Positions 8,211 through 15,456 of a DNA stretch of 16,364 bases are shown piece by piece. Position 1 is the first letter of the stretch; each line of letters starts with the position of its first letter. Where the stretch lies: the NCBI GenBank assembly GCA_900549445.1, contig UROS01000035.1:1-16364 (forward strand). The letters run 5' to 3'. The position numbers were made by a program, and so were the translations under genes. The notes beneath the pieces were generated by a model. That model searched no databases. It saw nothing but the letters and a program-made list of their open reading frames with translations, and was not told where the DNA came from. Source of the DNA: an uncultured Porphyromonadaceae bacterium. Its GTDB lineage: Bacteria > Bacteroidota > Bacteroidia > Bacteroidales > Muribaculaceae.

Positions 8211-9611
8211 ATGAATAAGATCACCCAATACCGCCACGTGATTCCGGCCGATCTCGAGACTCCCGTAGGCATATATCTGAAAATACGCGACCTGTTTCCT
8301 CAGTCGGCTCTTCTCGAAAGCTCCGACTACCACGCCCAGCACAACGCGACATCACTTATCGGCGTAGACCCGATAGGGCATTTCAAAGTAGCCGGAGGCA
8401 AGATTTTCCTCAGTTATCCCGGCGGTTCTGAAACCGTAAAGGATATTTCCGGAACCGATGTTGTGAAAGAACTCGGAAACTATATCCGCAGTTTCTCCAT
8501 AGATAGCGCCGACCCTTCGGTTGCCGACGGGCTGCTCGGATTCACCGCCTACGATGCCGTACGGTATTTTGAGGACATCAGCATTCAGCCACGCGAAGAA
8601 AAGCTCGCCGACATTCCCGACATCTGCTATGTGCTTTACCGCATCCTGATTGTAGTTGACCATTTCCGCAACAAGATGACAATCGTGGAGAATTGTCCGG
8701 AAGGAGACAGCCGGCATACCCCGGAAATCATATCCGTTCTCCACAACAACGATATGGCCCAGTATCCTTTCGTTCCGTCCGACGATCTCGAATCTACCCT
8801 GACCGACAGTCAGTTTATTTCCATTGTTGAAAAATGCATAGCCCACGCCCGCCGGGGCGACATATTCCAGATCGTTCCGTCACGGCGTTTTTCCATCGGG
8901 TTTCGGGGAGACGACTTCAACGTCTACAGAGCCTTACGGAGCATAAATCCTTCTCCGTATCTGTTCTATTTCGACTTCGGGGGATTCAAGGTGTTCGGAT
9001 CCTCGCCGGAAACACATCTGCGTATTTCAGGGAATCAGGCGTTTATCGACCCCATTGCCGGGACATTCCGACGCACCGGCGACGATGAACGAGACCATGA
9101 ACTTGCCCGTGCCCTGCTCTGCGACGAAAAAGAGAATGCCGAACACATAATGCTCGTTGATCTCGCCCGAAACGACCTCAGTCGCTGCGGTGGAAAGGTT
9201 TCCATTGATTTCCTCAAGGAGATACAGTTCTATTCCCACGTAATCCACATGGTATCGCGCGTCAAGGCGGTTCTCCCACAGGGCGCCGACCATTACCGTC
9301 TGTTTGCCGACACCTTTCCGGCGGGCACTCTGAGCGGCGCCCCGAAAGTACGTGCCATGCAGATAATCAATAGCCTCGAGCCTCACAGTCGCGTAGTCTA
9401 CGGCGGGTGCATAGGGTATCTCGGCTTTAACGGCGACATAAATCAGGCGATAACAATCCGCAGTTTCCTCAGCCACGGCAAACGGCTCTACAGTCAGGCC
9501 GGAGCAGGAATCGTAGCCCGTTCAGTTCCCGAAAACGAGCTTCAGGAGACCCGCAACAAGCTCGGGGCGCTGAACAAAGCCATTGCGTATGCCGCCGAAT
9601 TCGGTAAATAA
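8211..9611 (+). CDS. trpE: Anthranilate synthase component I
   Basis: This 466-residue protein makes anthranilate from chorismate, using ammonia delivered by TrpG. The N-terminal part carries LLESS (34-38), the motif tied to tryptophan feedback inhibition, so the enzyme is probably end-product controlled. The chorismate-binding half shows FGSSPETHLRI, DPIAGTFRRTG (about 280-290), ENAEHIMLVDLARNDLSR, TFPAGTLSGAPKVRAM and the C-terminal GAGIVARSVPENE. The GTFRRTG form and the LLES element favour TrpE over PabB. It sits 4 nt after trpB and 22 nt before trpG; the two synthase subunits are separate, not fused. Confidence 0.97.
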   Translation: MNKITQYRHVIPADLETPVGIYLKIRDLFPQSALLESSDYHAQHNATSLIGVDPIGHFKVAGGKIFLSYPGGSETVKDISGTDVVKELGNYIRSFSIDSADPSVADGLLGFTAYDAVRYFEDISIQPREEKLADIPDICYVLYRILIVVDHFRNKMTIVENCPEGDSRHTPEIISVLHNNDMAQYPFVPSDDLESTLTDSQFISIVEKCIAHARRGDIFQIVPSRRFSIGFRGDDFNVYRALRSINPSPYLFYFDFGGFKVFGSSPETHLRISGNQAFIDPIAGTFRRTGDDERDHELARALLCDEKENAEHIMLVDLARNDLSRCGGKVSIDFLKEIQFYSHVIHMVSRVKAVLPQGADHYRLFADTFPAGTLSGAPKVRAMQIINSLEPHSRVVYGGCIGYLGFNGDINQAITIRSFLSHGKRLYSQAGAGIVARSVPENELQETRNKLGALNKAIAYAAEFGK

Positions 9612-9633
9612 TAACTTAAAACGGCCTTAAGAT

Positions 9634-10200
9634 ATGAAAATTCTTCTGCTCGACAACTACGATTCCTTTACATATAATATAGCCCACGCCTTGCGCGAAC
9701 TCGGCGCCGATTTCATCGTAAGGCGCAACGACCGCATAACCCTGCCGGAAGTAGAGACCTACAGTAAAATCATAATCTCTCCAGGCCCGGGAATCCCCTC
9801 CGAAGCGGGAATCCTGCCGGAATTGCTGCAGAGATACGCCTCAGTAAAACCCGTTCTCGGCATCTGCCTCGGACATCAGGCAATCGGCGAAAATTTCGGT
9901 GCCAGACTTCGTAATCTCTCCGAAGTTTACCATGGGGTCAGCACATCGTGCCGTATAGTAGCCGACGATTACATTTTCGCCGGACTTCCACGCGAATTTC
10001 AGGTAGGACGTTACCATTCCTGGGTAATTGACCGCAACAGTCTGCCTGACTGCCTTGAGACCACGGCCCTTAGCCCCGACGGCGAAATAATGGCTGTAAG
10101 ACATCGCGACTACGACGTGCGCGGCGTTCAGTTTCACCCCGAATCTATTCTTACGCCTGAAGGTATCACCATCATTAAGAACTTTATACACCACAGATGA
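9634..10200 (+). CDS. trpG: Anthranilate synthase component II (glutamine amidotransferase)
   Basis: A class I glutamine amidotransferase of 188 residues that hydrolyses glutamine and channels ammonia to TrpE. The catalytic triad is visible: C78 in GICLGHQ, H168 and E170 in QFHPES. The N-terminal LLLDNYDSFTYN and SPGPGIPSEAG are typical. The same protein type can also serve PabB (pabA), but its place inside the trp operon makes TrpG the main role. Its stop overlaps the trpD start by 4 nt (ATGA at 10197), suggesting translational coupling. Confidence 0.96.
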   Translation: MKILLLDNYDSFTYNIAHALRELGADFIVRRNDRITLPEVETYSKIIISPGPGIPSEAGILPELLQRYASVKPVLGICLGHQAIGENFGARLRNLSEVYHGVSTSCRIVADDYIFAGLPREFQVGRYHSWVIDRNSLPDCLETTALSPDGEIMAVRHRDYDVRGVQFHPESILTPEGITIIKNFIHHR

Positions 10201-11192
10201 AAAATATACTTTATAAACTGTTCAGCCACAGAAGTCTGAGCCGCGAAGAGGCCCGCGACGTACTCCTCAATACAGCCGACGGCCGTTATAACGACGCTCA
10301 GCTCGCAGCCTTTATGACAGTCTTTCTGATGCGAAGCATAACTCTTGGAGAGCTTACCGGCTTCCGCGACGCGCTGCTCGAACGCCGTCTTCCCGTAGAC
10401 CTGGGCGAACCCGACGCAATAGACATTGTGGGCACCGGAGGCGACGGCAAAAACACGTTCAACATATCTACGGCAACATGCTTCGTGGTAGCCGGCGCCG
10501 GGCATAAAGTCGTAAAACACGGCAACTATGGCGCAAGCTCGGTTTCCGGTGCGAGCAACGTGCTCGAACACCACGGTGTGAAGTTTTCAGCCGACACTGA
10601 CCGCCTGCGCCGCTCACTCGAAGAAAGCGGAGTATGCTATCTCCATGCTCCTTTTTTCAGTCCGGCTCTGAAAAGCGTTGCCCCTGTCAGAAAGGCGCTC
10701 GCCGTCAGAAACTTCTTCAATATGCTCGGACCGCTCGTCAACCCTACCCTTCCCAAATACCAGCTTCTTGGCGTCTACAACCTCAAGCTGATGCGTCTTT
10801 ACAACTACATAGCCGAAAATGAAGGCATCAGCTGCACTATTGTTCATTCGCTCGACGGCTACGACGAGATTTCACTCACGTCGCCATTCAAAGTCATGGG
10901 CTCGGAAGGAGAATCCGTTCTCACACCGGCCGCTCTCGGATTACCCGCAGCCCGGCAAGAGGATCTGAGCGGAGGCGATACCGTGGCCGACGCCGCGAAA
11001 ATATTCGACGCCGTGCTCGAAGGCCGAGCCGGAGAAGCCCAGGAAAACTGCGTGGTGACAAATGCCGCATTCGCCATCCGGACTCTCCGTCCCGACATAC
11101 CGATTCCCGACGCCATCGAGCAGGCTCGCGAAAGCATCCGGTCGGGCGCCGCCATTGCCTCATTCCGCAAATTTGTAGAACTAAACAGCTGA
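10197..11192 (+). CDS. trpD: Anthranilate phosphoribosyltransferase
   Basis: This 331-residue enzyme transfers phosphoribosyl from PRPP to anthranilate. Motifs: GTGGDGKNTFN (79-89, PRPP/Mg binding), KHGN (107-110) and SVSGASNVLE (115-124, anthranilate and PRPP contacts). The C-terminal half contains VVTNAAFAI. It is a free-standing TrpD, not fused to TrpG as in enterobacteria. It overlaps trpG by 4 nt and leaves 4 nt before trpC. The start is fixed by the ATGA overlap and the good N-terminal match. Confidence 0.96.
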   Translation: MKNILYKLFSHRSLSREEARDVLLNTADGRYNDAQLAAFMTVFLMRSITLGELTGFRDALLERRLPVDLGEPDAIDIVGTGGDGKNTFNISTATCFVVAGAGHKVVKHGNYGASSVSGASNVLEHHGVKFSADTDRLRRSLEESGVCYLHAPFFSPALKSVAPVRKALAVRNFFNMLGPLVNPTLPKYQLLGVYNLKLMRLYNYIAENEGISCTIVHSLDGYDEISLTSPFKVMGSEGESVLTPAALGLPAARQEDLSGGDTVADAAKIFDAVLEGRAGEAQENCVVTNAAFAIRTLRPDIPIPDAIEQARESIRSGAAIASFRKFVELNS

Positions 11193-11196
11193 TTAA

Positions 11197-11970
11197 ATGG
11201 AAAATATTCTCAAAAATATAGTAGCGGAAAAACGCATTGAAGTCGACGCTGCCATACGCCTCACCGGAGAAACCAATCCCTCCTCGGCCACACGTCCGGT
11301 AATTTCCATGAAAAAGGCACTTGTCTGCGACCCTTACGGCATAATCGCAGAATTCAAGCGGCGTTCACCGTCGCGCGGCGAAATCCATCCTCTCGCGTTG
11401 GCGGCCGACGTGGTCAGCGGATACCGGGTCGCAGGAGCTGCCGCCTGCTCTGTGCTTACCGACACGGTTTTCTTCGGGGGCGCACTTACCGACCTCATGG
11501 CGGCCCGCGAGGCTGTACCGGATATCCCTGTCCTTAGAAAGGATTTCATAATCTCGCGTAATCAGATTGCCGAAGCCCGGGTATGCGGGGCCGATGCCGT
11601 GCTGCTGATAGCCGCCATACTCACCTCAGCGGAAGTCGCCGACTTTACCGCCTACGCACACTCACTCGACCTTGAGATACTGTTTGAAGTCCACAACGAC
11701 GCCGATCTCGACAAATATTGCGACGGTATCGACATGGTTGGTGTCAACAACCGCGATCTCACGACCTTCCGCACCGACCCCATGTTCTGTGCCCGCGTTG
11801 CGGCAGCTCTTCCGCAGGAAGTCGTTAAGATTGCTGAGAGCGGAATCACCTCTCTCAGACAGGTTGAGCAGCTCAGAGAGAATGGATTCTCCGGATTCCT
11901 TATAGGCGAACGGTTCATGAAACATGAAAATCCGGCCGATGCGCTGAGAAAATTTTTGGAATATGAATAA
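11197..11970 (+). CDS. trpC: Indole-3-glycerol phosphate synthase
   Basis: A 257-residue TIM-barrel enzyme that closes the indole ring by decarboxylating CdRP. The catalytic set is present: E52 and K54 in AEFKRRSPSRG, K115 in LRKDF, E164 in LFEVH, N184 in GVNNRDL and E214 in IAESG. The phosphate-binding end reads GFLIGERFM. It is monofunctional, with TrpF encoded separately. Its last 8 nt overlap the trpF start, which implies coupled translation. Confidence 0.97.
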   Translation: MENILKNIVAEKRIEVDAAIRLTGETNPSSATRPVISMKKALVCDPYGIIAEFKRRSPSRGEIHPLALAADVVSGYRVAGAAACSVLTDTVFFGGALTDLMAAREAVPDIPVLRKDFIISRNQIAEARVCGADAVLLIAAILTSAEVADFTAYAHSLDLEILFEVHNDADLDKYCDGIDMVGVNNRDLTTFRTDPMFCARVAAALPQEVVKIAESGITSLRQVEQLRENGFSGFLIGERFMKHENPADALRKFLEYE

Positions 11971-12586
11971 ACTGGAAATCAAGATCTGCGGAATGACCGA
12001 CGCCACCAACATCCGGCTCGCAACCTCCCTCCGGCCCGACTGGCTCGGCCTCATTTTCCACAGTCCGTCGCCCCGCTGCGCCTCCGGTCTCGACCCTGCT
12101 GTACTACCTCCGGAAGTAAAATTCGCCGGTGTGTTTGTCAACGCTTCCGCCGAGGACATAATATCAACGGCACAACTCTACAATCTCTCGGCCGTACAGC
12201 TCCATGGAGACGAATCGCCGGAATTCTGCCGCAGTCTCCGCGGACTCGGGTTTGAAGTGTGGAAAGCGATAGGAATCGCCGGCGCAGCCGACCTGCGGAC
12301 TGCGCCGGAATATGCCGATGCGGCCGACAGGATTGTTCTCGACCGAAAATCGCCTTCCCGCGGGGGAACCGGCATGAAATTCAACTGGAACATCCTCGGC
12401 TCTTATCCTTGCGGCACCCCATTTATGCTCGGCGGTGGAATCTCACCGTACGATGCCGGCGGAATAGCCCTCATCCGCTCTTCAAACCTTGTCGGAATCG
12501 ACCTCAACAGCCGGTTTGAGACCGCTCCAGGAATAAAAGACATCCCGCTCCTTGCCTCATTTATCTCTAAAATCAGAAAATTATGA
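11963..12586 (+). CDS. trpF: Phosphoribosylanthranilate isomerase
   Basis: A 207-residue TIM-barrel isomerase that converts PRA to CdRP, the step before TrpC. The general base is C9 in KICGMTD and the general acid D127 in IVLDRKS. SRGGTGMKFNW (132-142), MLGGGISPYDA and GIDLNSRFE form the phosphate site and barrel end. It overlaps trpC by 8 nt and trpA by 4 nt (ATGA at 12583). The ATG at 11963 is supported by KLEIKICG, the usual family N-terminus. Confidence 0.96.
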   Translation: MNKLEIKICGMTDATNIRLATSLRPDWLGLIFHSPSPRCASGLDPAVLPPEVKFAGVFVNASAEDIISTAQLYNLSAVQLHGDESPEFCRSLRGLGFEVWKAIGIAGAADLRTAPEYADAADRIVLDRKSPSRGGTGMKFNWNILGSYPCGTPFMLGGGISPYDAGGIALIRSSNLVGIDLNSRFETAPGIKDIPLLASFISKIRKL

Positions 12587-13359
12587 ACAGAATCGACACG
12601 CTTTTCCTCAAAAAACAATCCTCAATACTTTCAGTATACTTCACCTGCGGATATCCGTCCCGCGACTCAACGGGCGAAGTGATAAAAGCTCTCGCCGACG
12701 GCGGAATCGACATGGTGGAAGCCGGAATTCCGTTTTCCGACCCAATGGCCGACGGCCCGACAATCCAGGACAGCTCAACTGCAGCTCTGCGTCAGGGTAT
12801 GACCCTTGACCTTCTGCTCGGACAGATTGAACAGGTACGGCCTTCGGTGCCAAGCCTGCCGATAGTACTGATGGGCTACCTCAACGTGATCATGCAGTAC
12901 GGCATTGAACGGCTCTTCCGCCGCTGCGCCGAAATCGGAATCGACGCCATGATAATCCCCGACCTTCCGTTCAAAGATTACATGCGCGACTTCCGGCACC
13001 TCTGCCGCAGTTACGGAATTCCCATGATTATGCTGATAACACCGGAAACATCCGACGAACGCATCCGGCTGATCGACGAGAACTGCGACGGCTTCATCTA
13101 CATGGTCTCCGCCGCCGCTACCACGGGTACGCGCGATAGTTTCAGCCGCGGACAGACCGATTATTTCCGCCACGTCGACAGTCTCGGGCTGCGCCACCGC
13201 CGTCTGATAGGGTTTGGTATCTCCAACCACTCCACGCTTTCCGATGCGTTCGCCTACAGTTCAGGAGCAATCGTCGGCTCGCTCTTTATCAAATGTCTCG
13301 CTTCCGAACCGACTCCGGAAGCCGCCGTTGAACGTCTCAAAAAAACGTTGGGTATCTGA
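12583..13359 (+). CDS. trpA: Tryptophan synthase alpha subunit
   Basis: A 258-residue TIM-barrel lyase that releases indole from indole-3-glycerol phosphate and passes it through a tunnel to TrpB. The catalytic residues E46 (VEAGIPFSDP) and D57 (MADGPTIQ) are present. FTCGYPSRD at the start, IIPDLPF, and the phosphate-binding IGFGISN and AIVGSLFIK follow the family. One small variation is YMVSAAATTG where YVSVTGVTG is common. It is the last gene of the operon, far from its partner trpB at the head. Only 13 nt separate it from the convergent HD gene, and I see no terminator hairpin between them. Confidence 0.97.
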   Translation: MNRIDTLFLKKQSSILSVYFTCGYPSRDSTGEVIKALADGGIDMVEAGIPFSDPMADGPTIQDSSTAALRQGMTLDLLLGQIEQVRPSVPSLPIVLMGYLNVIMQYGIERLFRRCAEIGIDAMIIPDLPFKDYMRDFRHLCRSYGIPMIMLITPETSDERIRLIDENCDGFIYMVSAAATTGTRDSFSRGQTDYFRHVDSLGLRHRRLIGFGISNHSTLSDAFAYSSGAIVGSLFIKCLASEPTPEAAVERLKKTLGI

Positions 13360-13372
13360 ATCGCTGCCTGTC

Positions 13373-14005
13373 TCAGTCATCGTCGAGCTCCTCGCCCGTC
13401 CGTTCCATTATAGCGGCGGCGAGAGTATCGGCGGTATGGATAATCGCCACGAGCGGATAAAGTTTGTGGGCGGTATCGTAATTGCGCACGTCCTCAAAAC
13501 TGTTCAGATTAATGCCCCAGGCTCCCATGTGCCACCGGATGGCAAGCATCTCGGCGTCGCTCAGCTCTATGCCGCTGCACAGCGCCAGCACCACCGATTT
13601 TTCGCCGTGTCCCATCGGGAAATTCTTATACGACACTTTATAACCTTCCGAATCTTCCCACTGCCCCAGACGGTTCTTGCGTTTTTTAACACTGCGCACG
13701 TAGATGTCGCTCTTGCAGATGTCGTGGAGAAGGGCTGCTATTATCACACTGTCGCGGGTCACCTCGCGCTCCAGAGTCGGCTCGATCTCCTTCATCCCTT
13801 CCCACACCTTAAGCGCCGCCTTGCAGGTGTTGACGGAATGCTCCACGAGTCCGCCCTCAGTGTTGAGATGATGTCCCGCCGATGCCGGCGCCGTAAAAAA
13901 ACCGAGCTGGTCTATATATTCAATCGCATCCTCCACTCCCGGACGCTCCGTTGAGCGCAACAGCTGGAGAAATTCTTCTTTTGCAGTAAGTTCTGATGTT
14001 GCCAT
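13373..14005 (-). CDS. HD-domain metal-dependent phosphohydrolase
   Basis: This 210-residue cytoplasmic protein has the HD-superfamily metal ligands in order: H56 (GGLVEHSVNT), H94-D95 (LLHDICKSD), H133 (MGHGEKSV), H159 and D193 (TADTLA). The superfamily hydrolyses phosphodi- or phosphomonoester bonds, including nucleotides. The GGL-EH start and LLHDICK recall the HD half of YhaM-type 3'-5' exonucleases, but no OB-fold nucleic-acid domain is present, so the substrate is unknown. A basic insert (VKKRKNRLG, 106-114) could contact a nucleic acid. It is transcribed against trpA and has its own promoter upstream. Confidence 0.85.
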   Translation of the reverse strand: MATSELTAKEEFLQLLRSTERPGVEDAIEYIDQLGFFTAPASAGHHLNTEGGLVEHSVNTCKAALKVWEGMKEIEPTLEREVTRDSVIIAALLHDICKSDIYVRSVKKRKNRLGQWEDSEGYKVSYKNFPMGHGEKSVVLALCSGIELSDAEMLAIRWHMGAWGINLNSFEDVRNYDTAHKLYPLVAIIHTADTLAAAIMERTGEELDDD

Positions 14006-14035
14006 TTGTCTGTTTCCTGTTATCTTAATCTGACG

Positions 14036-14067
14036 CGAAGTTACTAAAAATCGCTCTCTCGTACAAA
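14036..14067 (-). promoter_or_regulatory. Promoter of the HD-domain gene
   Basis: On the minus strand TTTG (14067-14064), a 20-bp spacer and TAACTTCG (14043-14036; 7 of 8 matches to TAnnTTTG) precede the HD gene start by about 30 nt. Transcription would begin near 14029. Confidence 0.55.
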
Positions 14068-14199
14068 AACAGCATCCGCACAGTTACATTATTACAATTT
14101 CGCAACAATCTCACGCAACCGTCATCACGCTGATTTTAAACACTTTATCCATATAATAGACTTTCTTTTAACTATTTAATGTTAATTTATCATACAAAA

Positions 14200-14231
14200 T
14201 TTCCGAAATCATTTGGAAAAATGTATATTTG
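14200..14231 (+). promoter_or_regulatory. Promoter of the ECF sigma factor gene
   Basis: The -7 element TATATTTG (14224-14231) is an exact TAnnTTTG match. With a 20-bp spacer the -33 position holds TTTC (14200-14203), one mismatch. The 5' UTR would be about 75 nt. The 308-nt gap between the HD and sigma genes (14006-14313) is AT-rich and holds only these two divergent promoters. Confidence 0.55.
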
Positions 14232-14313
14232 TTATAGTTCAACTATCCGATATACTTGAACACATTTACTATTTACTGCATAAAAACGTTCGACTCACCT
14301 AATATATACGACT

Positions 14314-14817
14314 ATGGGATCAAAGGAATTTCAAAACAAGCTCATGAACCTTCAGGACAATATGCTTAATTTTGCATATATGCTCACCTCCAACCGCGAA
14401 GCTGCGCGCGACCTGCTCCAGGACACCACACTGAAGGCTCTCGACAACGAAGAGAAATATCTCGACAATACCAATTTCAAAGGTTGGGTGTTTACGATTA
14501 TGCGCAATATCTTCATCAACAACTACCGCCGTGTGGTACGCTGCGCTACGGTCATCGACCAGACCGAAAACCTCTATCACCTCAACCTTTCACAGGATTC
14601 AGGACTGGAGACACCCGAAGAGTCGTACGGCGTAAACGAAATAACCGCGGTGATCAACACGTTCCCCGACAGCTACCGCATACCATTCTCCATGCATGTT
14701 GCCGGCTACAAGTACAATGAAATCGCTGAAAAAATGCAACTCCCGTTAGGCACGGTAAAGAGCCGCATCTTCTTTGCCCGCAAGCGCCTGCAGATGCGCT
14801 TCGCCGACTATCGGTAA
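14314..14817 (+). CDS. ECF-family RNA polymerase sigma factor
   Basis: A 167-residue sigma-70 family protein containing only regions 2 and 4. Region 2 (about 15-75) includes DLLQDTTLKALDNEEKY (core-polymerase and -10 contacts) and FKGWVFTIMRNIFINNYRR. Region 4 (about 107-161) has the helix-turn-helix YNEIAEKMQLPLGTVKSRIFFARKRL that reads the -35 element. The linker contains NLSQDSGLETPEE. No anti-sigma, FecR or SusC/D gene lies next to it: the upstream neighbour is divergent and the downstream side is a terminator and an oppositely directed RNA. It is therefore an orphan ECF factor with unknown signal and targets. Confidence 0.93.
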   Translation: MGSKEFQNKLMNLQDNMLNFAYMLTSNREAARDLLQDTTLKALDNEEKYLDNTNFKGWVFTIMRNIFINNYRRVVRCATVIDQTENLYHLNLSQDSGLETPEESYGVNEITAVINTFPDSYRIPFSMHVAGYKYNEIAEKMQLPLGTVKSRIFFARKRLQMRFADYR

Positions 14818-14832
14818 GCGATAAACACACAG

Positions 14833-14874
14833 CAACCGGGGCTGAACAAATCCTGATTTGTTCAGCCCCGGTTG
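14833..14874. terminator. Long perfect hairpin, probable bidirectional terminator
   Basis: A 19-bp perfect stem (14833-14851 with 14856-14874) closes a CCTG loop, starting 15 nt after the sigma factor stop. Both sides have only weak T-runs (TTATAT on the plus strand, TGTGTGTTTA on the minus strand). It sits where the sigma transcript and the minus-strand RNA converge. Confidence 0.75.
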
Positions 14875-14879
14875 TTATA

Positions 14880-15091
14880 TAAACCACACCAAAGGATGTG
14901 ATGAAACTCCGATAGACAGGATTTGAGTGCCTCAGCGTCCTTTGTAATCCTCCGGGCATAAATGCCTTTCCCCCGGAAGGGAATCGAGGCCCGCCATTGG
15001 GCGCCGGGCGTGTCTCGGTATTTCATATTTTTTTGATGAGTTTCCCAATCAACTTTGATGTGGTGATTTTTCTTTTGCCTCTGCAATTCTA
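14880..15091 (-). ncRNA. Candidate small structured RNA (6S-like architecture possible)
   Basis: Behind a consensus minus-strand promoter, the region folds into a long interrupted closing helix: 15063-15053 with 14894-14884 (11 bp), 15051-15048 with 14902-14899 (4 bp), 15044-15038 with 14909-14903 (7 bp). One pair is G-U only in the minus-strand RNA; on the plus strand it would be a C-A mismatch, so the fold points to the minus strand. Inside are an A-rich single-stranded stretch, GC-rich hairpins around 14956-15018, and a small hairpin TGAG/CTCA. The span is GC-rich within an AT-rich gap. Length (about 200 nt), closing stem and stand-alone transcription recall 6S RNA, but I cannot confirm that family. 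It is not a riboswitch, since no gene follows on this strand. A 54-codon reading frame (14862-15026) overlaps and is the main alternative. Confidence 0.5.
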
Positions 15092-15112
15092 TAACGCAAA
15101 GTTAAGCGTTAT
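15091..15112. repeat. Inverted repeat overlapping the minus-strand -7 element
   Basis: ATAACGC (15091-15097) and GCGTTAT (15106-15112) form a perfect 7-bp inverted repeat with an 8-bp spacer. It straddles the -7 box of the minus-strand promoter, a position suited to a repressor site. Confidence 0.45.
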
Positions 15113-15128
15113 GGTTTAATTTTCCAAA
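15097..15128 (-). promoter_or_regulatory. Minus-strand consensus promoter for the candidate small RNA
   Basis: On the minus strand TTTG (15128-15125), a 20-bp spacer and TAACTTTG (15104-15097) match the Bacteroidota consensus exactly. Transcription should start near 15090 and run away from the ABC operon. Confidence 0.75.
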
Positions 15129-15154
15129 TCCCTAAACGGAATTTTTTAATACAG

Positions 15155-15176
15155 ATTCCTTAACAAATTCCTTAAC
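15155..15176. repeat. Direct repeat of ATTCCTTAAC
   Basis: Two exact 10-nt copies (15155-15164 and 15167-15176), 12 nt apart, lie in the gap between the divergent small RNA and ABC promoters. Confidence 0.5.
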
Positions 15177-15300
15177 TCCTATCTTTATCTCCTGACTTTC
15201 TATGCTTTAACTGTCCGGTAGTTCCTGACTTCGCATTTTTTTACTTTTTTCTATCTTTTTTCTGTCACTTTTTCCCGCTTATCCCGTCTTATATTAATAC

Positions 15301-15314
15301 AAGGTACAAGGTAC
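15301..15314. repeat. Tandem heptamer AAGGTAC x2
   Basis: Two adjacent exact copies (15301-15307, 15308-15314) lie just upstream of the 16-bp palindrome in the ABC upstream region. Confidence 0.5.
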
Positions 15315-15321
15315 AACTTAT

Positions 15322-15337
15322 TACATTATATAATGTA
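15322..15337. promoter_or_regulatory. Perfect 16-bp palindrome upstream of the ABC operon
   Basis: TACATTATATAATGTA reads identically on both strands. It lies about 60 bp upstream of the -33 box, where a dimeric regulator could bind. AT-rich composition raises the chance of coincidence, and no regulator gene is adjacent. Confidence 0.35.
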
Positions 15338-15395
15338 TATTGCTTTCGTCCCTCTTCTTTTTTATCTCTTTTCTCGCATTTTCTCCTCATTTATT

Positions 15396-15426
15396 TTTGC
15401 AAATTAAAAAATATGCCCTACCTTTG
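15396..15426 (+). promoter_or_regulatory. Promoter of the ABC transporter operon
   Basis: TTTG (15396-15399), a 19-bp spacer and TACCTTTG (15419-15426) match the Bacteroidota consensus. The start of transcription would be near 15433, leaving a roughly 24-nt leader before the ATG at 15457. The rest of the 15129-15395 gap is pyrimidine-rich on the plus strand, and I see no gene in it. Confidence 0.78.
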
Positions 15427-15456
15427 TGGTGTATCATTAAACTATTACACTCAGTC

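Noticed and set aside
7034..8272. 412-codon antisense frame opposite trpB
   Set aside because: A shadow frame produced by trpB codon usage, without recognisable domains.
13214..13954. 246-codon plus-strand frame across the trpA end and HD gene
   Set aside because: It overlaps two confidently identified genes and has no domain signature.
14862..15026. 54-codon minus-strand reading frame inside the candidate small RNA
   Set aside because: It has its stop inside the terminator hairpin, uses CGG/AGG/GGG codons uncommon in neighbouring genes, has no recognisable motif, and the RNA fold explains the region better. Kept as an alternative to be tested by ribosome profiling.
15340..15456. 39-residue N-terminal extension of the ABC ATPase
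   Set aside because: It spans the consensus promoter; ABC ATPases of this class start as in MIIQLTDV.
14880..15456. CRISPR array, tRNA, tmRNA or SRP RNA in the 577-nt gap
   Set aside because: No regularly spaced repeats, no cloverleaf with anticodon, no tag-peptide reading frame and no SRP GGAAGG-type loop context were seen.
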